From an uncultured Chlamydiae bacterium (GTDB lineage Bacteria; Chlamydiota; Chlamydiia; Chlamydiales; SM23-39), in NCBI GenBank assembly GCA_903889795.1, contig CAISYW010000202.1, forward strand, positions 1 to 35,623: a stretch of DNA of 35,623 nucleotides, read 5' to 3'. The translations under genes and the position numbers were made by a program. The notes below the pieces were generated by a model. It was given only the letters and a program-made list of their open reading frames with translations, ran no database searches and was not told the origin of the DNA. Of this stretch, positions 8,404 to 14,549 are shown piece after piece (the first letter of the stretch is position 1; every line of letters begins with the position of its first letter).

Positions 8404-8576
8404 GAAGCCAAACGAATGAGAGTTCTGGAATCTTAAAATGCCGCTCTGCTGGAGGAAAGAGGTATGTTGAGGAGTGGCGAGAAGAATCCAATGAATATCG
8501 TCCGCACAGTTCGCTGGGAGGGAAAGAGCCTTGTGAAGTAGCCAGAAGCGAAGAAAAAAGAGCGAAAATATCCTGA
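8404..8576 (+). pseudogene. IS3-family transposase (OrfB), C-terminal fragment
   Basis: One plus-strand frame, open from about 8404 to TGA 8574-8576, encodes RYVEEWREESNEYRPHSSLG followed by GKEPCEVA. This is the characteristic end of the rve integrase domain of IS3-type OrfB, the helix with W..xxYNxxRPHxSLG and TPxEF. The last catalytic Glu and everything before it are missing, so the piece is dead. It begins 14 bases after the stop of the glycosyltransferase-like gene and is GC-richer than the island around it. An overlapping frame just upstream reads TVSEAKRM, another phrase seen in such transposases, which may mean a frameshift within the remnant. It shows that the island has been visited by insertion sequences. 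Confidence 0.75.
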
Positions 8577-8606
8577 ACCTCTATTACTAATCCACTCGTC
8601 AATTAA

Positions 8607-8747
8607 GTGACAAAAGGCTTGCTGTGCCTTTGCCATATTGATCCTCCCTCGTCAGCCATAGTTCTGCTATGGCCTTCATCCTTCGGACCGCTGCACTTCA
8701 ATCTGGACAAGGCTGCGGATTCGCACGAGAAGGTCCAGTGGACCTTC
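8607..8747 (-). ncRNA. Structured GC-rich element A, with a Shine-Dalgarno and start codon in its 3' helix
   Basis: Read on the minus strand, outer helix P1 pairs 8713-8698 with 8641-8626 (13 of 16 positions). Inside it, hairpin P2 pairs 8673-8667 with 8661-8655 (7 bp, loop 5). Unpaired joints carry TCCGAA and GACGAGGGAGGA. The latter contains a strong Shine-Dalgarno, five bases before ATG 8636, and that ATG lies inside P1. Upstream are hairpins at 8714-8725 and 8729-8747 (8 bp). The same architecture occurs at 32463-32636. A short frame from 8636 starts MAKAQQAFCHL and soon runs antisense into the IS3 fragment, so the original gene seems lost. Bases 8748-8860 are also GC-rich with further short inverted repeats and no gene I can recognise. 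It may be the 5' leader of a mobile-element gene or a free-standing RNA. Confidence 0.5.
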
Positions 8748-8860
8748 GCAGTGGAGAGCAGGTGAACAAAGCGAACCGGCCCGAAGATTGTGGCAAGCCG
8801 ACTCAGTCCAAAACCGATTTCTAAAGCATGTTCGGTATAGAAAAGCTTACAATCGACTTT

Positions 8861-9736
8861 CTAACTTTTTTTGCTATCTGCCGCTTTAATAGATTTGATG
8901 ATGTTCTCAATTAAATTGTTTAAATTTTTGTCATTATAAAAAACGCAATTACATGGAATTTTTAGATTTTCTGCGTAACAGTCAGGTTTGTTATTTCCAA
9001 ATGCAATAATTACTTTTTCTTTGTCATTTAATATTTTTTTAGTTTGCATAAATGCAAATGGCCCTGTGTTTCTTGCTAAAATAAATTTGCATTTTTCAGC
9101 TAGCCAACTGATTTCATTTAAATCACAATCATTAGTCTTGATTATTTCAGATGTATTAACAATGTTTTTTGCTGTTACACGAGAATAAGAGGTTAAAATA
9201 ATTCTTATATTTGGAAATTCATTTGTTATTGCAGAAACGATCGGATCTAAATTATCTCCTAAGTTTGTTTGACCTGAATGAACAGGACCGTTAACAAAAA
9301 TTATAGAATTTAAGTAATCAACTGGATAATTTGTAGGAATATCGAAAAATTTATAGTCAATTTCAGGTATGTAATACTCAGGATCTTTTAAAATTAGTTT
9401 TTTTTTGGTTATGCTTTCAAGGAATTTATATATTAAGGAAAATAGCCGATGATATTCCGTAAGGTACATTCCTGATCTATTTGGAAGATTTGCAATCCAT
9501 GTATTAATGAAAATGTTATTATTATCAATGTGATGAGTTATTCTCGGCTGCAAAATTTTATCAAATTCGACTAATGGTAAGTATTTAGCTGGCAAATCTA
9601 ACAACAATTTTGGGCCGTGATGATGCATCAAGCTATAATTAAATTCAGGAATTTGATCAATTATATCTTTTATAAACCATTTAGATTGAAATTGATCGCC
9701 TTTGTGCCAGTTATTGAAAAAAGTTATATTATACAT
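8861..9736 (-). CDS. Putative glycosyltransferase (heptosyltransferase-like fold), island operon
   Basis: This 291-residue cytosolic protein has no membrane helix. The N-terminal half contains FFNNWHKGDQF and repeated HH/HGP patterns. The C-terminal half has strands IIFVNGPVHSGQTN, IRIILTSYSR and KCKFILARNTGPFAFMQ. The last resembles the donor-site signature of GT9/GT-B enzymes (a small residue, then GP near a helix start), and VIIAFGNNKPDCYAE follows it. Transfer of a sugar to a surface glycan is inferred from this weak match and from the operon. Its ATG directly follows the stop of the C-methyltransferase gene with no gap (TAA-ATG), which indicates translational coupling. It is AT-rich like the rest of the island. 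An ADP-heptose:LPS transferase relative is the best alternative. Confidence 0.42.
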   Translation of the reverse strand: MYNITFFNNWHKGDQFQSKWFIKDIIDQIPEFNYSLMHHHGPKLLLDLPAKYLPLVEFDKILQPRITHHIDNNNIFINTWIANLPNRSGMYLTEYHRLFSLIYKFLESITKKKLILKDPEYYIPEIDYKFFDIPTNYPVDYLNSIIFVNGPVHSGQTNLGDNLDPIVSAITNEFPNIRIILTSYSRVTAKNIVNTSEIIKTNDCDLNEISWLAEKCKFILARNTGPFAFMQTKKILNDKEKVIIAFGNNKPDCYAENLKIPCNCVFYNDKNLNNLIENIIKSIKAADSKKS

Positions 9737-10957
9737 TTAAATACTTATTATTTCAAAATTTGGACAGGGAACTATAAATTTTCCACCGTTGCGCAAATAT
9801 TCCTGTTCGCGCTCAATAAATTCATTAATAAAATGCCAGGGCAGAACTAATAAGTAATCCGGCTTTGCTTTGCGCATATCTTCTTCAGAATAGATGGGAA
9901 TATTTGTGCCAACAGTTTTTAAACCGTACTTATATGGACTTCTTTCAGCAATTCCTTCAATCAGAGTATGGTCAAGATTGAAATACTGCAATAACGTATT
10001 TCCTTTTGTTGATGCTCCATAACCCCAGATTTTTTTACCTTTTTGCTTTTCGTTATAAATAAAATCGTAGGTCTGTTTCTTTAATTTTTGAAGTTTTTCA
10101 TAAAAAGCAGCCCAAATCTCAGGGGTGTTATAATTATTGGTTTTTTCATATGCCAATATTGAATTAACCCTAAAACTACAAACGTCGCGGTTTGGCTGAG
10201 TGCTAAACTTTTTAAGATTTCCTGAGTCCTTCATCGCATATACTCTAAATGACCCGCCATTAATGTCGTTTAGTTGGCAATCTACGATTTTAAATTTGTT
10301 CTTTTCAAAAAGATTTTTTATTGATGTTAATGTATAGTAGTAAATGTGTTCGTGACAAATATTATCAAAAGCCATCTGATCAATCATCAGAGGTGAGTAA
10401 CTCATCTGAACAACCATTAACCCATCATTTTCCATGACGCTATAAACATCAGAAAGAAATTTTGAGGGATCTTCCAAGTCATAGAACATGGCAATAACAG
10501 TGACTATTTTTGCCTTCCGCGCTCCTTGTTCTGATTTTTTATATGCATCTGCAGAAAAATAATCTTGAATAATTAGATCTGCATGGCAACGTGATTCTTT
10601 GACATAACTATCCTCAACGGGATCGACTCCAATGCGAATACAATCCTTTGGCACAAAGCTAAGAAGAGTTCCGTCATTGCAGGCGATGTCGAGCCATACA
10701 TCCTTCCTTTCTAATTTGATCAAACTGCAAACTGAATTAACAATGCTTTTCAATTCAGTGCGCATTGTTTGATTAATTCCTGATCGATACCAGTACTTGC
10801 CATACATTGCATCTTTCGGGGCGGCTTTTTCAAGCCTCACTTCTGATGTTGCTTCATCAAACATCATTTTCATTTCGACTTTTCCGCATCGGGGAAATTC
10901 ATTAACATGAAGAAAATCGGAAACATATAGTTTTCCCAATGAAAAAAATTCTTTCAT
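9737..10957 (-). CDS. SAM-dependent sugar C-methyltransferase-like protein lacking the N-terminal zinc site
   Basis: The family (TylC3/NovU-like) adds a methyl group to C3 of NDP-4-keto-6-deoxysugars in the cytosol. Three parts are normally present. The SAM-binding part is clear at about residues 95-200 (WLDIACNDGTLLSF, then DPVEDSY). The C-terminal Rossmann-like part is also clear (IWGYGASTKGNTLLQYF, about residue 310). The N-terminal zinc-binding part is reduced. The protein starts at FFSLGKLYVSDFL, after the point where the first Cys-x-x-Cys normally lies, and the second pair is replaced by DEATSEV with one Cys left. ATG 10957 has AAAGGA at good spacing, so the short form is probably genuine. 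It is the third gene of the gmd operon, whose product chemistry fits the expected substrate class. Confidence 0.72.
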   Translation of the reverse strand: MKEFFSLGKLYVSDFLHVNEFPRCGKVEMKMMFDEATSEVRLEKAAPKDAMYGKYWYRSGINQTMRTELKSIVNSVCSLIKLERKDVWLDIACNDGTLLSFVPKDCIRIGVDPVEDSYVKESRCHADLIIQDYFSADAYKKSEQGARKAKIVTVIAMFYDLEDPSKFLSDVYSVMENDGLMVVQMSYSPLMIDQMAFDNICHEHIYYYTLTSIKNLFEKNKFKIVDCQLNDINGGSFRVYAMKDSGNLKKFSTQPNRDVCSFRVNSILAYEKTNNYNTPEIWAAFYEKLQKLKKQTYDFIYNEKQKGKKIWGYGASTKGNTLLQYFNLDHTLIEGIAERSPYKYGLKTVGTNIPIYSEEDMRKAKPDYLLVLPWHFINEFIEREQEYLRNGGKFIVPCPNFEIISI

Positions 10958-11004
10958 ATTTTTCCTTTTATTATTTCTGATATTGTTTGTTGTGTATTAT
11001 TTAA

Positions 11005-11259
11005 CTAATTTTTTCCGTATAGTTTAGTTTTTCCTTGCTTGTATAGTTTTTGCGGTTGTTTTGTAATTATAATATTATTTATTAGTTCGTCAATTTCTTG
11101 AATGAGGTCATTCCTCTGTTGGTTACATATATTAGTTAGTCTGGTTGCTTGAGCTAACTGGGCGTCAGTGGCGGCAGGTTCTCTTTTAATGTCTTCAGCC
11201 ATCCAAATTCTTATATTTACCACAGTTAGTTTGTCGATAAGATTAGCTATTGTTTCCAT
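11005..11259 (-). CDS. Small DUF4254-like protein of the sugar operon
   Basis: This protein of about 84 residues is helical and charged. The pattern IDKLTVVNIRIWMAEDIKRE followed by ICNQQRNDLIQEID resembles the core of DUF4254 proteins (W.xED..R and N..R.dL...ID), which often lie among glycosyltransferase genes and have no known activity. I chose ATG 11259, preceded by AGAAGAG. A longer form from TTG 11280 would add seven residues. The ATG lies 17 bases inside the end of gmd, so translation is probably coupled. It is shorter than typical DUF4254 proteins (near 190 residues), so this is either a compact relative or only the core. Confidence 0.5.
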   Translation of the reverse strand: METIANLIDKLTVVNIRIWMAEDIKREPAATDAQLAQATRLTNICNQQRNDLIQEIDELINNIIITKQPQKLYKQGKTKLYGKN

Positions 11260-12277
11260 GGGTACTCTTCTTTTTTTCAAAATTACACATATCTATTATT
11301 AGTTCATCGAATGAAATTCTTGGTTTCCATCCAAGGACATGTTCAGCGCGTGAACAATTTGCTGATAAGAATCTCATTTCCAATGGCCTAAATAATTCCG
11401 ATGAAATTTTTATTATTACATTCCCCGTTTCTTTGTTTAAGCCCACTTCATTAATTTCTTCACCTTGCCACTCAAGATCAATTCCATATATTTTACAGCA
11501 TTTCTCAGCAAATTCTCTTACCGTGTGTTGAGCGCCTGTAGCGATTACGTAATCATCTGCACTATTTTGTTGGAGCATTAACCACATGGCCTCAACAAAG
11601 TCGATTGCATGCCCCCAGTCTCTTTTTGCATTTAAATTTCCTAGAACCAGTTCGCTCTCTTTATTTATAGAAATATTATATAAAGTGTTTGTTATCTTTT
11701 TTGTTACAAACTCGAGTCTGCGTCTCGGAGATTCGTGATTAAATAAAATTCCATTAACTGCATATATTCCATATTTTTCCCTATAGGTTCTTGTCATCCA
11801 ATATGCGTATACTTTTGCACAACCATAGGGGCTGAGAGGGTGAAAGGGGGTCGTTTCACTCTGAGGAATTTCTTGTGCATGACCAAACATTTCTGCTGAC
11901 CCGGCCTGATAAAATTTAATATCTTTCATTTTATTGAGAATTTTAATGGATTCTAGGATTCGTATAGGTCCAAATGCTAGGGTATTAGAGATCTCTTCGG
12001 GCTCTATAAAAGATACTTGAGCATCGCTTTCAGCGGCTAGGTTATAAATTTCCTGCGGATTTATATCGTGAATTAAATCAGTAATGTCAGTTGTTCTGTT
12101 TAAGTTGCCGCAATGAAGCTGAAAATTGTTATTGTTAATAATGTCTTGTAACCAAATTGTTTTTTGAGTATTTAGGCTTCTTATTAGTCCGTGAACTTCA
12201 TATCCTTTATTTAATAATAATTCAGCAAGGTAGGAACCATCCTGCCCTCCGACGCCAGTTATAAAAGCTCTTTTCAT
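11243..12277 (-). CDS. gmd: GDP-mannose 4,6-dehydratase
   Basis: Gmd converts GDP-mannose to GDP-4-keto-6-deoxymannose, the branch point for fucose, rhamnose, perosamine and related sugars. The N-terminus holds the NADP-binding motif FITGVGGQDGSYLAELLL. The catalytic region is GSAEMFG, then YGCAKVYAYWMTRTYREKYG with the Tyr and Lys. LFNHESPRRR is a signature specific to Gmd. At 344 residues it has the usual length. It is the first gene of the minus-strand island operon (gmd, DUF4254-like, C-methyltransferase-like, glycosyltransferase-like). No reductase, epimerase or aminotransferase for the next step is in the window, so the final sugar cannot be named. The start ATG 12275-12277 has no strong Shine-Dalgarno sequence, and the gene is AT-rich. 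Confidence 0.93.
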   Translation of the reverse strand: MKRAFITGVGGQDGSYLAELLLNKGYEVHGLIRSLNTQKTIWLQDIINNNNFQLHCGNLNRTTDITDLIHDINPQEIYNLAAESDAQVSFIEPEEISNTLAFGPIRILESIKILNKMKDIKFYQAGSAEMFGHAQEIPQSETTPFHPLSPYGCAKVYAYWMTRTYREKYGIYAVNGILFNHESPRRRLEFVTKKITNTLYNISINKESELVLGNLNAKRDWGHAIDFVEAMWLMLQQNSADDYVIATGAQHTVREFAEKCCKIYGIDLEWQGEEINEVGLNKETGNVIIKISSELFRPLEMRFLSANCSRAEHVLGWKPRISFDELIIDMCNFEKKKSTHGNNS

Positions 12278-12623
12278 ATAATGCTTTTTTTAATTTATGT
12301 TCAGGATCAGACGTTTGGTTGACAATATTTATTCGTAAGTATTTATCAGTTTCAAGCAATCAAACTATGCTGTTTTCTTATATAACTTCTTTTTAAAATA
12401 AATTTGCAAGTTTATTAGTATTTTTTAGAAACAATTCGATAATTTTTTCTGAGATTGAGTCGTCTTGGAAATATAGGAATAATCGTCAATAGAGGTTGAC
12501 GATATACTGGGCGCGGGTGGGTTCTTAACTTTGAGGTGCAAAAGATGCCGATTAAAAAGTTAAAGACCTATCCGCGCTCAGTATAGAAGATTAATAAAGC
12601 AAAGCAAGTTTCCCAGCATCGCC
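12278..12623. other. Intergenic region between gmd and clpX
   Basis: There is no gene here. The left 200 bases are very AT-rich and must hold the gmd promoter, but I see no convincing -35/-10 pair. The right part contains a perfect small hairpin and a 30-bp inverted repeat (listed separately). Composition rises in G+C towards clpX, so the right edge of the accessory island is somewhere near 12500-12600. Confidence 0.7.
12483..12585. repeat. Hairpin plus 30-bp imperfect inverted repeat
   Basis: TCGTCAA (12483-12489) and TTGACGA (12496-12502) form a perfect 7-bp hairpin. It is immediately followed by inverted-repeat arms 12503-12532 and 12556-12585, with a 23-base loop. Of 30 positions, 25 are Watson-Crick pairs, four are G-T and one is C-A. 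In a plus-strand RNA the four G-T positions would pair as G-U, leaving one mismatch; the minus-strand RNA would have A-C there. It could be a small mobile-element relic or the stem of an RNA read from the plus strand. It has no T tract and so is not a simple terminator. Confidence 0.7.
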
Positions 12624-13853
12624 CTAAGGCTTCATATCTCGAATGATGCGAGGAGGTCGATTGTCAACGAAGCACTCTTTGTCGACCATGATTTCTCGAA
12701 TCGTCGGATCAGAGGGAACTTCAAACATCAAGTCGCGAAGCATATTTTCAGCGATCATGCGCAAGGCCCGGGCGCCAGTGCCCGTTTGTCTGGCTTTTTC
12801 AGCCATGGCAATGAGAGCTGTTTCGGAAAACTCTAACTTGACGTTTTCTTCTTGAAAAAGCGCTTGATATTGTTTGATGATTGCATTTTTAGGTTTGGTA
12901 AGAATGTTGACCAAATCTTCAACGGTTAGTTCGTTACAATTGGCCAAACTGTTAAAGCGCCCAACAAATTCGGGAATCATCCCAAATTGGATCAAATCTT
13001 CAGGCTCGACTTTCGAAAGAAGGTAGTTGGTTTCCTCTGCATCGAAACGGCGCTTGGTGGCGGCGTCAAATCCAATGGTGCTCTTCCCTAAGCGTTTGGC
13101 AACAATTTTATCGAGGTGATTAAAGGCGCCTCCCACAATAAACAAAATGTTTTGCGTATTGACCCGGATATATTCCTGGTTGGGATGTTTGCGGCCGCCT
13201 TTGGGTGGAACATTTGCTACGGTTCCTTCTACAATCTTGAGGAGAGCTTGCTGAACGCCCTCTCCGGAGACATCTCGGGTGATTGATACGTTCGAAGTGG
13301 TCTTGCGTATTTTGTCGATTTCATCGACATAAATGATCCCTTGCTCGGCTTTGCCAACATCATAATCAGCCGCTTGCAAGAGACGCAAAATGATGTTTTC
13401 TACGTCTTCGCCGACATAACCGGCCTCGGTGAGCGTTGTCGCATCGGAAATCGCAAAGGGGACATCCAAAATCATCGCTAAGGTACGGGCGAGTAGCGTT
13501 TTTCCGGAACCGGTGGGACCCATTAGCATTACATTGGATTTACTATATTCGACGCTGTTCTGCCGGGATAGTGAGCGAATTCTCTTATAATGATTGTAGA
13601 CAGCGACAGAGATTGTTTTTTTCGCAAGATCCTGACCGATTACGTATTCATCGAGATGAGCTTTAATTTCTTTTGGTTTAAGAAGCTTAATCTCATAGGT
13701 TACGGGTTTTTTTTTGATGATGTCCGCGCAAAGCGTTACGCATTTGTCGCAGATATGGACGTTGGGTCCCGAAATGAGTTTCTCAACAAGATCTTCTGTC
13801 CGTCCGCAAAATGAACAGCTTGTCGGAGCTTCGTTCGATGGTTTTTTTCCCAT
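12624..13853 (-). CDS. clpX: ATP-dependent Clp protease ATP-binding subunit ClpX
   Basis: ClpX is the hexameric AAA+ unfoldase that feeds substrates into ClpP. The N-terminal zinc-binding domain has four cysteines (CSFCGR and CDKCVTLC, about residues 13-43). The Walker A motif is GPTGSGKTLLA, pore loop 1 is GYVGED and the Walker B motif is IIYVDEIDKI. The RKH loop (GGRKHP) and the IGF loop that docks on ClpP (KSTIGFD) are both present, as are sensor and C-terminal regions (GTGARALR). At 409 residues it has the usual length. It follows clpP after five bases and is co-transcribed with it. The intact IGF loop suggests it still binds a ClpP ring, which matters because the neighbouring ClpP lacks its catalytic serine. 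Confidence 0.97.
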   Translation of the reverse strand: MGKKPSNEAPTSCSFCGRTEDLVEKLISGPNVHICDKCVTLCADIIKKKPVTYEIKLLKPKEIKAHLDEYVIGQDLAKKTISVAVYNHYKRIRSLSRQNSVEYSKSNVMLMGPTGSGKTLLARTLAMILDVPFAISDATTLTEAGYVGEDVENIILRLLQAADYDVGKAEQGIIYVDEIDKIRKTTSNVSITRDVSGEGVQQALLKIVEGTVANVPPKGGRKHPNQEYIRVNTQNILFIVGGAFNHLDKIVAKRLGKSTIGFDAATKRRFDAEETNYLLSKVEPEDLIQFGMIPEFVGRFNSLANCNELTVEDLVNILTKPKNAIIKQYQALFQEENVKLEFSETALIAMAEKARQTGTGARALRMIAENMLRDLMFEVPSDPTIREIMVDKECFVDNRPPRIIRDMKP

Positions 13854-13858
13854 AGACC

Positions 13859-14491
13859 CTAAACTGTAGTATTAATGACTTGGTTTTTAGTCAAGGGATC
13901 AGATCCCTTTTCCGGCGGTCGCGCGATATGATCGACCAACCCGTATTGAAGTGCGGCTTCAGGATCCATGTAAAAATCACGCTCTGAATCTTCAATCACT
14001 TTCTCAATACTTTGTCCTGTAAAGCGCGAAATCAGGGAGGAGGTGATTTTTTTCAAATTCAAAATTTCGCGTGCTTGCAATGCAATGTCTTCCGATGTGC
14101 CCATAATGCCGCCGTATGGCTGATGAAGCATGATGCGGCTATGAGGCAAAGCAAAGCGCTTGCCTTTAGATCCGGCAGCCAGAAGCATTGCAGCCATGGC
14201 AACGGCTTGGCCGATGCAATAGGTGTTAATGTCGCAACCCAAAAAAAGCATCGTGTCGACAATTGCAAGCCCCGACGTGATATGGCCGCCTGATGAGTTG
14301 ATGTAGAGATTAATGTCTTTTTTGGGATCTTCCATCTTTAAAAAAAGAAGCTGCGCTACGACGACGTTCGCGACGGAGTCGCTAATGTCGGTTCCAATAA
14401 AAATAATACGATCTTTTAGAAGGCGCGAATAGATATCCATAGAGCGTTCGCCACGCCCTGTATCTTCGATTACGTATGGAGTTAAAGACAT
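13859..14491 (-). CDS. clpP: ClpP-family protein with Ala in place of the catalytic Ser
   Basis: ClpP forms tetradecameric rings that degrade proteins fed by ClpX. The sequence is full length (210 residues) and keeps the fold landmarks ERSMDIYSRLLKDRI, LPHSRIMLHQPYGG and ERDFYMDPEAALQYGLVD. His123 and Asp172 of the triad are present. The serine motif, normally GQAASMG, reads GQAVAMA: codon 98 is GCC (bases 14200-14198), so the nucleophile is alanine. The oxyanion segment is NSSGG instead of NSPGG. No nearby serine can substitute by position; the Ser in GSKGKR lies ten residues on, in a segment where small residues are common. Two neighbouring substitutions argue against one sequencing error. 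It may be a non-catalytic partner, like ClpR, for a second ClpP elsewhere. A strong GGAGG precedes ATG 14491. Confidence 0.93.
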   Translation of the reverse strand: MSLTPYVIEDTGRGERSMDIYSRLLKDRIIFIGTDISDSVANVVVAQLLFLKMEDPKKDINLYINSSGGHITSGLAIVDTMLFLGCDINTYCIGQAVAMAAMLLAAGSKGKRFALPHSRIMLHQPYGGIMGTSEDIALQAREILNLKKITSSLISRFTGQSIEKVIEDSERDFYMDPEAALQYGLVDHIARPPEKGSDPLTKNQVINTTV

Positions 14492-14549
14492 GTAAAAACC
14501 TCCGGTCTATTAAACTGGGATCCAATTATTAACTTATACCCGACTTTGT

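Noticed and set aside
8433..8636. Minus-strand frame beginning MAKAQQAFCHL as a functional gene
   Set aside because: After about 15 codons it is antisense to the IS3 transposase fragment, so it is a chance junction even though the start and Shine-Dalgarno look real.
8642..8700. Hammerhead-like core CTGACGA in element A
   Set aside because: The partner GAAA and cleavage triplet are not in the right places, and element B changes the core to GCGACGA, so a hammerhead ribozyme does not fit.
7423..12600. Direct repeat of the tRNA-Lys 3' end as an attachment site
   Set aside because: I looked for a second copy of the tRNA 3' end near the right edge of the island and saw none, nor any integrase gene.
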